DNA from: Aurelia coerulea
Lineage: Eukaryota > Cnidaria > Scyphozoa > Semaeostomeae > Ulmaridae
Length of the DNA stretch: 64,000 nt
NCBI GenBank assembly: GCA_039566865.1
Contig: CM076951.1
Location: 14,393,484-14,457,483, forward strand
Reading direction: 5' to 3'
The translations under genes were made by a program, and so were the position numbers. Under the pieces are notes generated by a model that was given only the letters and a program-made list of their open reading frames with translations, did no database searches and had not been told where the DNA came from. This document shows positions 1 to 12,550 of this stretch, piece by piece; positions within the stretch are counted from its first letter, which is position 1; every line of letters starts with the position of its first letter.

Positions 1-3000
1 TCCTTCGTACTAATCTGTTATTACGATATTTCGAACCCTTTGAGAACCACAACACCCGACCACGCAGAAAAAATCAGGGTCTAAAGACCTGAAATATTTT
101 GCATGGGCACGCTAAATCTTTCGAAATAGGTTGAATTTGGGAAATTCTTGATGAAATCAAGCAAGGAAGATGGTCTCCTTCGTACTAATCTGTTATTACG
201 ATATTTCGAACCCTTTGAGAACCACAACACCCGACCACGCAGAAAAAATCAGGGTCTAAAGACCTGAAATATTTTGCATGGGCACTCTAAATCTTTCGAA
301 ATAGGTTGAATTTGGGAAATTCTTGATGAAATCAAGCAAGGATGATGGTCTCCTTCGTACTAATCTGTTATTACGATATTTCGAACCCTTTGAGAACTAC
401 AACAGCAGACCACGCAGAAAAAATCAGGGTCTAAATACCTGAAATATTTTGCATGGGCACTCTAAATCATTCGAAGTAGGTTGAATTTGGGAAATTCTTT
501 ATGAAATCAAGCAAGGTAGATGGTCTCCTTCGTACCAATCTGTTATTACGATATTTCGAACCCTTTGAGAACCACAACACCAGACCACGCAGAAAAAATC
601 AGGGTCTAAAGACCTGAAATATTTTGCATGGGCACTCTAAATCATTCGAAGTAGGTTGAATTTGGGAAATTCTTGATGAAATCAAGCAAGGTAGATGGTC
701 TCCTTCGTACTAATCTGTTATTACGATATTTCGAACCCTTTGAGAACCACAACAGCAGACCACGCAGAAAAAATCAGGGTCTAAATACCTGAAATATTTT
801 GCATGGGCACGCTAAATCTTTCGAAATAGGTTGAATTTGGGAAATTCTTTATGAAATCAAGCAAGGTAGATGGTCTCCTTCGTACCAATCTGTTATTACG
901 ATATTTTGAACCCTTTGAGAACAACAACACCAGACCACGCAGAAAAAATCAGGGTCTAAAGACCTGTTTTTTTTCTGCATGGGCACTCTAAATCATTCGA
1001 AATAGGTTGAATTTGGGAAATTCTTGATGAAATCAAGCAAGGTAGATGGCCTCCTTCGTACTAATCTGTTATTACGATATTTCGAACCCTTTGAGAACTA
1101 CAACAGCAGACCACGCAGAAAAAATCAGGGTCTAAAGACCTGAAATATTCTGCATGGGCACTCTGAATCTTTCGAAGTGAGTTGATTTTGGGAAATTCTT
1201 TATGAAATCAAGCAAGGTAGATGGTCTCCTTCGTACCAATCTCTTATTACGATATTTCGAACCCTTTGAGAACTACAACTGCAGACCACGCAGAAAAAAT
1301 CAGGGTCTAAAGACCTGAAATATTCTGCATGGGCACTCTAAATCTTTCGAAATAGGTTGAATTTGGGAAATTCTTGATGAAATCAAGCAAGGTAGATGGT
1401 CTCCTTCGTACTAATCTGTTATTACGATATTTCGAACCCTTTGAGAACCACAACAGCAGACCACGCAGAAAAAATCAGGGTCTAAATACCTGAAATATTC
1501 TGCATGGGCACTCTGAATCTTTCGAAGTGAGTTGAATTTGGGAAATTCTTGATGAAATGAAGCAAGGAAGATGGTCTCCTTCGTACTAATCTGTTATTAC
1601 GATATTTCGAACCCTTTGAGAACCACAACAGCAGACCACGCAGAAAAATCAGGGTCTAAAGACCTGAAATATTCTGCATGGGCACTCTGAATCTTTCGAA
1701 GTGAGTTGAATTTGGGAAATTGTTGATGAAATCAAGCAAGGAAGATGGTCTCCTTCGTACCAATCTGTTATTACGATATTTCGAACCCTTTGAGAACCAC
1801 AACACCAGACCACGCAGAAAAAATCGGGGTTTAAATACATGAAATATTTTGCATGGGCACTCTAAATCATTCGAAGTGAGTTGAATTTGGGAAATTCTTG
1901 ATGAAATCAAGCAAGGTAGATGGTCTCCTTCGTACCAATCTGTTATTACGATATTTCGAACCCTTTGAGAACCACAACACCAGACCACACAGAAAAAATC
2001 AGGGTCTAAAGACCTGAAATATTCTGCATGGGCACTCTAAATCATTCGAAATAGGTTGAATTTGGGAAATTCTTGATGAAATCAAGCAAGGTAGATGGCC
2101 TCCTTCGTACTAATCTGTTATTACGATATTTCGAACCCTTTGAGAACTACAACAGCAGACCACGCAGAAAAAATCAGGGTCTAAAGACCTGAAATATTCT
2201 GCATGGGCACTCTGAATCTTTCGAAGTGAGTTGATTTTGGGAAATTCTTGATGAAATCAAGCAAGGTAGATGGTCTCCTTCGTACCAATCTCTTATTACG
2301 ATATTTCGAACCCTTTGAGAACTACAACTGCAGACCACGCAGAAAAAATCAGGGTCTAAAGACCTGAAATATTCTGCATGGGCACTCTAAATCTTTCGAA
2401 ATAGGTTGATTTTGGGAAATTCTTGATGAAATCAAGCAAGGTAGATGGTCTCCTTCGTACCAATCTCTTATTACGATATTTCGAACCCTTTGAGAACTAC
2501 AACTGCAGACCACGCAGAAAAAATCAGGGTCTAAAGACCTGAAATATTCTGCATGGGCACTCTAAATCTTTCGAAATAGGTTGAATTTGGGGAATTCTTG
2601 ATGAAATCAAGCAAGGTAGATGGTCTCCTTCGTACCAATCTCTTATTACGATATTTCGAACCCTTTGAGAACTACAACAGCAGACCACGCAGAAAAAATC
2701 AGGGTCTAAAGACCTGAAATATTCTGCATGGGCACTCTAAATCTTTCGAAGTGAGTTGAATTTGGGAAATTCTTGATGAAATCAAGCAAGGTAGATGGTC
2801 TCCTTCGTACCAATCTGCTATTACGATATTTCGAACCCTTTGAGAACCACAACAGCAGACCACGCAGAAAAAATCAGGGTCTAAAGACCTGAAATATTCT
2901 GCATGGGCACTCTAAATCTTTCGAAATAGGTTGAATTTGGGAAATTCTTGATGAAATCAAGCAAGGTAGATGGTCTCCTTCGTACCAATCTGTTATTACG

Positions 3001-6000
3001 ATATTTCGAACCCTTTGAGAACCACAACAGCAGACCACGCAGAAAAAATCAGGGTCTAAAGACCTGAAATATTCTGCATGGGCACTCTAAATCTTTCGAA
3101 GTGAGTTGAATTTGGGAAATTCTTGATGAAATCAAGCAAGGAAGATGGTCTCCTTCGTACCAATCTGTTATTACGATATTTCGAACCCTTTGAGAACCAC
3201 AACAGCAGACCACGCAGAAAAAATCAGGGTCTAAATACCTGAAATATTTTGCATGGGCACTCTAAATCTTTCGAAATAGGTTGAATTTGGGAAATTCTTG
3301 ATGAAATCAAGCAAGGTAGATGGTCTCCTTCGTACCAATCTGTTATTACGATATTTCGAACCCTTTGAGAACCACAACAGCAGACCACGCAGAAAAAATC
3401 AGGGTCTAAAGACCTGAAATATTTTGCATGGGCACTCTAAATCTTTCGAAGTGAGTTGAATTTGGGAAATTCTTGATGAAATCAAGCAAGGTAGATGGTC
3501 TCCTTCGTACCAATCTGTTATTACGATATTTCGAACCCTTTGAGAACCACAACACCAGACCACGCAGAAAAAATCAGGGTCTAAAGACCTGAAATATTCT
3601 GCATGGGCACTCTAAATCATTCGAAGTAGGTTGAATTTGGGAAATTCTTGATGAAATCAAGCAAGGTAGATGGTCTCCTTCGTACTAATCTGTTATTACG
3701 ATATTTCGAACCCTTTGAGAACCACAACAGCAGACCACGCAGAAAAAATCAGGGTCTAAAGACCTGAAATATTCTGCATGGGCACTCTAAATCTTTCGAA
3801 GTGAGTTGAATTTGGGAAATTCTTGATGAAATCAAGCAAGGTAGATGGTCTCCTTCGTACCAATCTCTTATTACGATATTTCGAACCCTTTGAGAACCAC
3901 AACAGCAGACCACGCAGAAAAAATCAGGGTCTAAAGACCTGAAATATTCTGCATGGGCACTCTAAATCTTTCGAAATAGGTTGAATTTGGGAAATTCTTG
4001 ATGAAATCAAGCAAGGTAGATGGTCTCCTTCGTACCAATCTGTTATTACGATATTTCGAACCCTTTGAGAACCACAACTGCAGACCACGCAGAAAAAATC
4101 AGGGTCTAAAGACCTGAAATATTCTGCATGGGCACTCTAAATCTTTCGAAATGAGGTTGAATTTGGGAAATTCTTGATGAAATCAAGCAAGGTAGATGGT
4201 CTCCTTCGTACCAATCTGTTATTACGATATTTCGAACCCTTTGAGAACCACAACAGCAGACCACGCAGAAAAAATCAGGGTCTAAAGACCTGAAATATTC
4301 TGCATGGGCACTCTAAATCTTTCGAAGTGAGTTGAATTTGGGAAATTCTTGATGAAATCAAGCAAGGTAGATGGTCTCCTTCGTACCAATCTGTTATTAC
4401 GATATTTCGAACCCTTTGAGAACCACAACAGCAGACCACGCAGAAAAAATCAGGGTCTAAAGACCTGAAATATTCTGCATGGGCACTCTAAATCTTTCGA
4501 AGTGAGTTGAATTTGGGAAATTCTTGATGAAATCAAGCAAGGAAGATGGTCTCCTTCGTACTAATCTGTTATTACGATATTTCGAACCCTTTGAGAACCA
4601 CAACAGCAGACCACGCAGAAAAAATCAGGGTCTAAAGACCTGAAATATTCTGCATGGGCACTCTAAATCTTTCGAAGTGAGTTGAATTTGGGAAATTCTT
4701 GATGAAATCAAGCAAGGAAGATGGTCTCCTTCGTACCAATCTGTTATTACGATATTTCGAACCCTTTGAGAACCACAACACCAGACCACGCAGAAAAAAT
4801 CAAGATCTAAATAGCTGAAATATTCTGCATGGGCACTCTAAATCTTTCGAAGTGAGTTGAATTTGGGAAATTCTTTATGAAATCAAGCAAGGTAGATGGT
4901 CTCCTTCGTACTAATCTGTTATTACGATATTTCGAACCCTTTGAGAACCACAACAGCAGACCACGCAGAAAAAATCAGGGTCTAAATACCTGAAATATTT
5001 TGCATGGGCACTCTAAATCATTCGAAGTGAGTTGAATTTGGGAAATTCTTGATGAAATCAAGCAAGGTAGATGGTCTCCTTCGTACTAATCTGTTATTAC
5101 GATATTTCGAACCCTTTGAGAACCACAACACCAGACCACGCAGAAAAAATCAGGGTCTAAAGACCTGAAATATTCTGCATGGGCACTCTAAATCTTTCGA
5201 AGTGAGTTGAATTTGGGAAATTCTTGATGAAATCAAGCAAGGTAGATGGTCTCCTTCGTACTAATCTGTTATTACGATATTTCGAACCCTTTGAGAACCA
5301 CAACAGCAGACCACGCAGAAAAAATCAGGGTCTAAAGACCTGAAATATTCTGCATGGGCACTCTAAATCTTTCGAAGTGAGTTGAATTTGGGAAATTCTT
5401 TATGAAATCAAGCAAGGTAGATGGTCTCCTTCGTACCAATCTGTTATTACGATATTTCGAACCCTTTGAGAACCACAACAGCAGACCACGCAGAAAAAAT
5501 CAGGGTCTAAAGACCTGAAATATTCTGCATGGGCACTCTAAATCTTTCGAAGTGAGTTGAATTTGGGAAATTCTTGATGAAATCAAGCAAGGTAGATGGT
5601 CTCCTTCGTACCAATCTGTTATTACGATATTTCGAACCCTTTGAGAACCACAACAGCAGACCACGCAGAAAAAATCAGGGTCTAAATACCTGAAATATTC
5701 TGCATGGGCACTCTAAATCTTTCGAAGTGAGTTGAATTTGGGAAATTCTTGATGAAATCAAGCAAGGTAGATGGTCTCCTTCGTACCAATCTGCTATTAC
5801 GATATTTCGAACCCTTTGAGAACCACAACAGCAGACCACGCAGAAAAAATCAGGGTCTAAAACCTGAAATATTCTGCATGGGCACTCTAAATCTTTCGAA
5901 GTGAGTTGAATTTGGGAAATTCTTGATGAAATCAAGCAAGGAAGATGGTCTCCTTCGTACAATCTGTTATTACGATATTTCGAACCCTTTGAGAACCACA

Positions 6001-6415
6001 ACACCAGACCACGCAGAAAAAATCAAGATCTAAATAGCTGAAATATTCTGCATGGGCACTCTAAATCTTTCGAAGTGAGTTGAATTTGGGAAATTCTTGA
6101 TGAAATCAAGCAAGGTAGATGGTCTCCTTCGTACCAATCTGTTATTACGATATTTCGAACCCTTTGAGAACCACAACACCAGACCACGCAGAAAAAATCA
6201 GGCTCTAAAGACCTGAAATATTCTGCATGGGCACTCTAAATCTTTCGAAGTGAGTTGAATTTGGGAAATTCTTTATGAAATCAAGCAAGGAAGATGGTCT
6301 CCTTCGTACTAATCTGTTATTACGATATTTCGAACCCTTTGAGAACCACAACACCCGACCACGCAGAAAAAATCAGTGACTAAAAAGGTCTGAAATATTT
6401 TGCATGGGCATCGCC
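1..6415. repeat. 175 bp tandem satellite array
   Basis: The block starting TCCTTCGTACYAATCT recurs at 1, 176, 351, 526, 701, 876, 1052, 1227 and so on to 6300, giving 36 full monomers of 175 bp and a 37th copy that decays after about 6400. Copies are head to tail and roughly 95% alike by eye. Recurrent variants are TAATCTG, CAATCTG or CAATCTC near the start; CCCG, CCAG, GCAG or TGCAG after the CACAAC core; and AAATAGG, GAAGTAGG or GAAGTGAG near the end. The array runs off the left edge of the window, so its size is unknown. The monomer is close to nucleosome repeat length, as in many centromeric or heterochromatic satellites; that role is inference. Open frames crossing the monomers are repeats of one frame and are not genes. 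Confidence 0.98.
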
Positions 6416-7710
6416 ATTCTTTCAAAATGAGTAAAATAAGGGGAAATTTTTGGCATAGGTTATAAATTATATTTTCATTAAACCAAAAAGATTATTTCAT
6501 TATATCATGACATTGAAAGCTGTTTTGGAGTAATCTTTTATCTTTCATTTCTAGTAAACTTATTTTTTTTATTGCATTGATGTAATATCTGGTTGAACTT
6601 GGGAAACTATAAACTATAGTCTGCAAATCCTCCTCTTTCCTTTTCTTCCCATTTGAAAACTCTTACGTTGTGTTTCAGACAATTTCTTTCTCCCCGCATT
6701 TGTTTGACTGCTCTTCAATGTCACGCATGCGTGGATTAGGCGCCCGCAAGGACTACACCGATCTCTTTTCGAGGAGATAAATCCACTGTGCTCCATACAA
6801 TCTATGAATGCGACTGCAAAATCCCAGTTTGCAGACGCCAATCTTGCCGTTGCATGCAACTCCAATCTTGCCGTTGCATGCAAGACCATGCAGTTACGGG
6901 TTGCCACGCAAAATCCCGTACTACACCGGGTGTGATGGCATTTCTTTTTGCAGCATAGGAGCAAGTAGATGCATGCTTCTTACCTTCATTGAGTGACAAG
7001 AATTTTTTTAGGTTTTCCTCATCAACAAACACAAATTCTTCATCCTTCACCCCTCTTGCACTGACTATGTGTTCACCTAGGATTGATGATGAAAACTCAA
7101 TGAGCAATGATAAGAGTTGAAATGCCTATTCTCATACTTGACATTGTCCTACCAATAATTACATGCAGGCAAGGGGTTACCACATGGGATTAGAGAGAGC
7201 TACAGTTACAAGCTAGACTACTTAGTTTCCTAGTAAAATACCCTTTTGATGAAACAATTAACGATTAGCTGTGACAAATGTCAAAAGAAAACTTGTGGCA
7301 GATGGTTAAGGCATTAAACTTTATATCAGAAGCAAATTTCCATCGGAAAAGAAGACGACGGAGATGTCAATTTGGTGTTACGTAGCTCCCCTGCCGATAA
7401 GCCGGTATTTGCTAAGTTTTTCAAAAAAAACTCTTTGACATCTCCTTAACGACGAAAGTTAAAGACTTTGATTGTCTGTACGCACAAGAAATGTCTTGCG
7501 TTTTTACTAAGGGACCATGCTCTTTGATAAATTCTGCCGCCATTATTATAGAATTCATATGCTCAAATTCTTTACTGTTTTTCTTTTCCCCTTTTAGGTT
7601 ACCATTCAGTGATATTATAGCATCCTCTAAGCTGCCCTTAATGTTCTCTTTTCGGTACACATTGTCACTCTAATCTGCTTGTCGATTTTCATCTCGCCGT
7701 GAGTTTGAAG
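6416..7710. other. Unassigned spacer with a small 24 bp duplication
   Basis: No convincing gene was found. At 6838-6859 and 6862-6883 the 22 bp unit beginning CCAATCTTGCCGTTGC is duplicated with a 24 bp period. On the minus strand a stretch at 7421-7700 reads as a hydrophilic peptide continuous, apart from a TAG, with the end of the neighbouring OTU relic; it could be a decayed 3' extension of that gene. Confidence 0.5.
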
Positions 7711-8693
7711 TTACATTTTCCCTAACCTATAATACCATTTTTTTGGCATCATGAAAGGGAGCTCATTTGGTGCTTCAATTTCATACTCCATGTCGTACTT
7801 AAAGTGCTCCGTTACATCTTCGTTGTCAGCGATATCTTCCTTTTCTTTCCTTTTTTTCTCAGTTGCTGATGACCGAAAGTAGCTTGCTATTGATACAATT
7901 ACTGCTTCTTCTTGCTGAAAGCTGCCCGCCCCTGGCAATTGGGAAACGCTAGACTCAAAAAGGGGAACAAAATGGTTTGGGCGAAAATCATTACTTTTAC
8001 CTGTCCACCCTAATGTTGACGTCCACATCAAATTGACTTTGTGGGAGATGTCTGGTCGGACGCGAGGCTCAAAGGAATTTTCGTACACATCAATAAACAA
8101 ATGTTTATGATCTGGATAATATGTATTGATTTTGCAACCAATTACAGAAGCGAGGCCTATAACTTGCAATGTACCACATGATCTGTAGTCATGCGCAGTT
8201 CCGTTGTTTCTAATTTTAAGGCCTCCAGAAAGCCCTTCTTCTCGTAAATCTCTTCACACTCTGTCTGGAAGGCAGTTGCATCGAAAATACCATCAATAGA
8301 TTGATAGGACGGTCTTCTGGTGACCAATGTGGGAATATTCAAAGCACACAACTTGGGATGCTGTTTGTAATATGGCAAATTTAATGCTAATTGTATGCAT
8401 GTTTTTAAGTGGAGTTCTTTATTCATACTCTCGTTTCCTGTCAACAGAGTGCTGACGGAATTGAATAAACAATTTCCATCTGCTGTGCTTTGAAGCGCTT
8501 TAAGTCCCTTTGCTGATGTTTGCAAAATATCGTTCAAAAGATAGTCGAGAGGTAGTCGGTCCAGGTGAGGTATTGTTAGCTGGGAAGGATCTTGGTTTCG
8601 GGTATATTCACCGTCCAAAACCTGACAGTATTCTTTGAAAGCATCAAAGTCATATCTCATAGAAATCAATGTCTTAAGATGCTCATGGGCCAT
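7711..8693 (-). pseudogene. OTU-type cysteine protease domain gene, frameshifted
   Basis: Two overlapping minus-strand frames together make one OTU domain. The first (8693-8157, 178 codons) carries the catalytic motif ADGNCLFNS with Cys at residue 75 and the following helix. The second (8169-7711, 152 codons) carries the C-terminal half, including the block RPNHFVPL that supplies the catalytic His (residue 66 of that frame). OTU proteases cleave ubiquitin or similar isopeptide bonds, and this variety is frequent in transposon-linked proteins of cnidarians. The frames differ by one base and overlap by 13 bp at 8157-8169, so a single indel, an assembly error or an unseen intron separates them. 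Both catalytic residues survive. The second frame then runs into lysine-rich sequence and stops. I judge it a decayed element gene; partners are unknown. Confidence 0.7.
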
Positions 8694-8699
8694 GTCTAC

Positions 8700-10237
8700 G
8701 TACCTATTTGAAGAAAGAATGAAATTTATTGAAAAAAAACCGGCGACCGAAAAAGATCGTTTTTGACAAGAAGCTTCTGAATTTTGCGGAGGCTACCAAC
8801 CGACAAGACTAGCCCCGGCCACATGCTTTGGGAGCACTAACAATACAACAATGCAATATCAGAAGAAGTTCGAGAATATATGGTAGACGCAAATGCCTCT
8901 CGTTTCTATTACATTCAAATTTTTTGTTAGCATGGAGTTGAAAGGAGTTGATTATCACTACAAAGCGTAATTGTTTACCATTTGAATTCTTCTTGTCATT
9001 CGTGGTATGAATTTTGAGTTTTGACAATCATGGAATAAAAGACAATCTTACTTCATAATAAGGGAATGACTGAAGATCCCCACGGCAAGGCCGGTTGACA
9101 GACACAATCATTTTCTCCTAAAGTTTTCCTTTGAAAACTTTTCGGCTCCTTTGAAAAAGATTTTAGAAGCGATCTTATTCTGACCCCAGAACGGAAACAG
9201 CGTAAAATTATTTCGAAAACAACCCCATCTGAATTTAAAAAGATAAGAAACTCTTGTTAGTTGCAGTTTTAATTTTCCCACCGCACTCAAAAATTAGCTA
9301 ACTGTCATGTTTTATCATTTGGTTTATGTATCTTGTTGCTCTATCTTGCCCTATTTATACTATTTTTATAGAAAAGGAACTCATTTGAGAAAATTTTGAA
9401 GTATGTGATTAATTTTAGAATAATCACAAATTAATCAATAAGTTAATCACACACAAATTGAATTAATCACAAAATAATCACTAGTGATTATCAATCTCGT
9501 ACGCCATTTTCAAGAGTGATTTGCCCCTTGCTCGAGCGGGGTAAAAAGTCCGTGGCCCGGGCCCTGTAAAAATATTGTTTCATAAAGATTAATCATTGCT
9601 GTAAATTCTCTTATTGTAAATTCTTTATGGCAATCTCTCTGCCTTGAAACATAGTCATAAGAAAACAGTTTTCTTCTGGCTAAGCGTAGACTTGCTGAAT
9701 CTATTTCGGCAATGAAATTGTAAAAGAGAGAAGGGAAATTCGTAGTTTACTTTCAGGCAGATAGATAGGCTTATTACAGTTGACAAAATGGATTTAGGGC
9801 GAGTCTAGGCTATGGGTAAAATTTGTGCCCTCCTTTAGAAGTTAGTCACCTCCACATCACCTCGTAAAAGCGCGTCTTTAATCTCTTGATTGTTTACAGT
9901 AAATAGGGAAGATCTAAACAATTTGTCAACATTAATTTTCTTAAAGAGGGCACTACCCTCATTGTCCAAAAATCTGAAGGGCGTGGCCTCGGAAAATGTT
10001 CTCGTTAGCCTGTATTCCAGAGACCAGAAAAGTAAAGGGTCTGTGTAAACGTCGCAGATTCCTTGTTCAACAGTTGAGTTGGATTATCAGCATTAAACTC
10101 TTTCAAATTGAAAGAAAAGTCCCCATTCCACAATCAGGGGGGAAAGAAAATACCCAAAGTCTCGGAGAGAGAATTTGTCCCTATTTTGTAGCTATCCCTT
10201 ATCGTCATAATAAAAGAATGTTAAAAAGTCCACTTAC
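8700..10237. other. Unassigned AT-rich spacer
   Basis: No gene is supported here. About 9,400-9,490 is a patch of repeated AATCACAA and AATTAATC motifs. A dispersed repeat copy lies at 9212-9294. The rest is single-copy AT-rich DNA as far as I can see. Confidence 0.5.
9212..9294 (+). repeat. Dispersed repeat, copy 1
   Basis: The stretch from GAAAACAACCCC through TTGCAGTTTTAATTTTCC to the following CACTCAA is repeated in the same orientation at 14208-14288 with about 80% identity. No terminal inverted repeats were recognised. It is probably part of an old interspersed element. Confidence 0.65.
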
Positions 10238-10997
10238 CATTGTGTTCTACTCTAACGAAGACCATCTCTTTATCTGCTTTTGTCTTCCTGGCTTGCGATC
10301 CATCTGACAGTAAGGACATTGCCTTGTTGCTCGCAATAACTGCAGCGACTTTTTCTGTCACAGCTTTGCAAATAGCATCGAACCATATCACGGCTAGCAT
10401 TTTCTTGCAGAATGTCAACGCGTGGCTGAGAAGGTCCTGCTCCAAGATCTTTGTCGGCAAGATGACCGGGTTCCATTGTTGGTTTTGCTCTCTCGAGTTG
10501 AATGGCAAGCTTGTGACCAGCGCTATCGTTGAGATGTCTTGTAATCTACGATTTGACAAAGCAGTAGATCATATAGACTACAATTTTATGTTTAGAGTCC
10601 ATTAGGATTTTTAAATAAATAAACTTTCAGTACTCTGGGCTGATCGTAGGTCCTTGTTTTTAATCACGTACGAAGGAAAAGTGCGCTAAATTAAAGGCAG
10701 GTCAAAGGGCGTCAAATGACCTCTTGCGATAACAAGAATCAAAGCTTCACTAACCTGATACTTCGTAACCACACTTTTTCCATCAATAAATGCTTTAGCC
10801 GCTGTCTTAACACTTCCTTTCATCGATGGATCACTCAGTATTGCATCCTTGTTTCTTGCACAAACTTTGCACCAAATGAAATTGACGTATTTTCTGCCTC
10901 CTTCGTCTACAGACTTGTGGCCGATGATCGCATCCTTTCCATACCCAAAAAACGTTTTTAATTCGACTTGATACTTCTTGCCTCCCTTCGTTGCCAT
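10238..10997 (-). CDS. BED-finger, transposase-derived protein, 5' exons only
   Basis: Exon 1 begins at ATG 10997-10995 and ends at 10755 before a GTTAGT donor. Its 81 codons are lysine-rich with a WCKVCARNKDAIL block, resembling the first half of a BED-type zinc finger in hAT-like transposase-derived proteins. Exon 2 (about 10545 to 10238, GTAAGT donor) contains the motif LLSDGSQARKT followed by EMVFVRVEHNG, which I recognise from the start of the RNase H-like catalytic core of cnidarian, fish and arthropod proteins of this type; its first Asp would be the first catalytic carboxylate. The exon 2 acceptor is uncertain because phase does not match cleanly. No later catalytic exons were found downstream, so the copy appears truncated. 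It could be an old transposase or a decayed host-adopted gene. Confidence 0.6.
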
Positions 10998-11330
10998 TTT
11001 AACCGATTTTAACTTTGAAGTGCACTCTTCACATGCACATAGATATCAGAAGGTTCCAGTAGTAGAATGAAGCATTCAATAGACAACTTTGCCATTTAAG
11101 CCTTCGCTCTATAAGCACCAGGTGTCTCAATTATTTTATATTGTGGGAATTGCCACTTGGGACTTTGTCGAAAGTGTCATGGGATCTGTCAGTTATCACG
11201 GTTTATTGAAGCGCATGCTTTGATATTGGATATGTCGAACATCAAAGTACCGCTTTACTTAATCAAAATAACACTTTGCGCGTGCGATGAAAAGCATTCG
11301 TGACTCATTTTGGGCGTGTGCCTAGGCGTG

Positions 11331-11348
11331 CGCGTGCGATCGCACGCG
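11331..11348. promoter_or_regulatory. 18 bp GC-rich perfect palindrome between divergent genes
   Basis: CGCGTGCGATCGCACGCG reads the same on both strands and sits in a GC-rich patch (11280-11350) between the minus-strand BED-finger gene (start 10997) and the plus-strand exon at 11449. The position would suit a shared promoter or a protein-binding site; this is inference from placement only. Confidence 0.35.
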
Positions 11349-11448
11349 TCAAACAAAAAGGCCTGAAACTGCCTACCAGCCCCAGACCTTAGTTTCTAAT
11401 GAAAAAATATGTGTATTTCTTATTGAAAATCTTATATTCAATTTCCAG

Positions 11449-12550
11449 GATCCAAGCAACAACATGATACAACAAGCTTGCCAAGTTTAAGCTTTGATGA
11501 AGGCGATGATGCTTCTAAGTATGATCTTTCAGAAGAAAGCAGTGACGTGGCAGGAGATAATGAAGTGGAGGATACGTTGGAAGTAGGCACAGCTTCAGAG
11601 ATGGAATTTGAGAGTTTGCACACTGAGAAGAAGCGAAAATTGGAGCCATCGACCCTGAGCTTTCCTGACAAGAAAGTGCAGCCAGAAATTTTACATATCG
11701 ATCCCGATGAAGAAGACCGTCCTAGTACCACAAGCAAACAAATTAAAATGAAGAGCTTCTTGGATGTTCTTGGGAAAAGGTACAAAGCACAAAGAAGAAA
11801 GAGACAGAAGAGAAAGTTTTTCCTTCTTCTTTCCTTCATTCTGCCTCAGTCACTTCCAGTTTTGTTCAGAAGTCGATCCTTGCTGATAAATGCGACAAGG
11901 CAGAAGAGCCCTACTATGCAGCCAAAGCAAGGGGTTTAAAGATATATTCAGTTGAGGAGATAAAGCGGGCAAAGTCATCTGATAAGACTTACCTCCAATT
12001 TTGGAATGAAAAGACAGTAGCCCTATGTCGTAATCCCAAGTATCCACGTTTGGCAATAGAGGGGGTTTTAAATGCTTCTTGGACGAAGAGAAAGGTTACT
12101 TTATTACGAGAAGATGTGCAGTAACTCCAGTTGGAGATAAATAACCTGAAGCAATCCTTTCCTGAGGAAATGGAATTACCAACAATGAGGACGGTTGGGA
12201 AAAATATCAACCGAATGATGATCGCCAGAAATGCAATCAACATTGCTGATATCGAAGTACAGCGCCTTGCCAACAAAATGAAGTCATGCTTTAATAGGGA
12301 AACTAACATAAAACTTAGTTCACAATTGAAAGCTGCTGAAAGTCGTGTAGAGGCAAGCTACACAGAGCTCAAGAAAGTCCAAGATGCTCTACGGAAGAGC
12401 TTAAAATCAGAAGCTGCAAAGCTTTCAGCTGCAAAGGAAAGAATCCAAATATCAAGAGTTGTGACTTTCGAGCCTCCTGAAATAACAATTGAGAAAGAGA
12501 ACGACTTGGAAAAGGAAATAGAGGAAGAAAAGGATTTTGAACCTGAATGA
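11449..12550 (+). pseudogene. Unknown acidic/coiled-coil protein gene with one in-frame stop
   Basis: Exon A (11449-11779) follows a TTTCCAG acceptor and encodes an acidic, serine-rich segment with a basic KKRK patch. A 80 bp GT-AG intron (11780-11859) joins it in phase to exon B (11860-12550). Exon B encodes a segment with EEPYYAAKARGLKIYSVEEI and FWNEKTVALCRNPKYPRLAI, then a long charged region with heptad-like spacing (coiled coil, about 12130-12450) and a Glu-rich tail ending at a TGA just after 12545. The frame is broken once by TAA at 12122-12124 in the context GTGCAGTAACTC, so one substitution (a CAA codon would restore it) explains it. The upstream first exon was not found. I do not recognise the family. 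The divergent arrangement with the BED-finger fragment could mean that both came from one element. Confidence 0.55.

Noticed and set aside
1649..6004. Minus-strand open frames of 63-110 codons in the satellite
   Set aside because: They translate the same 175 bp monomer repeatedly and depend on chance absence of stops; no gene.
1..6415. CENP-B-box-like motif (CTTCGTACTAATCTGTT) in each monomer
   Set aside because: It matches seven of nine core positions of the mammalian box, but the CGGG core is broken in all copies I checked, and no CENP-B is expected outside groups that have it; likely chance.
1..6415. GGGTTCGAAAT on the minus strand of the monomer as a Pol III box B
   Set aside because: No box A at a suitable distance upstream, and no tRNA-like fold; treated as chance.
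7285..7345. tRNA-like head (GTGGCAGATGGTTAAGGCAT) on the plus strand
   Set aside because: Resembles a D-arm, but the T-arm and box B are not recognisable; too weak to call a SINE.
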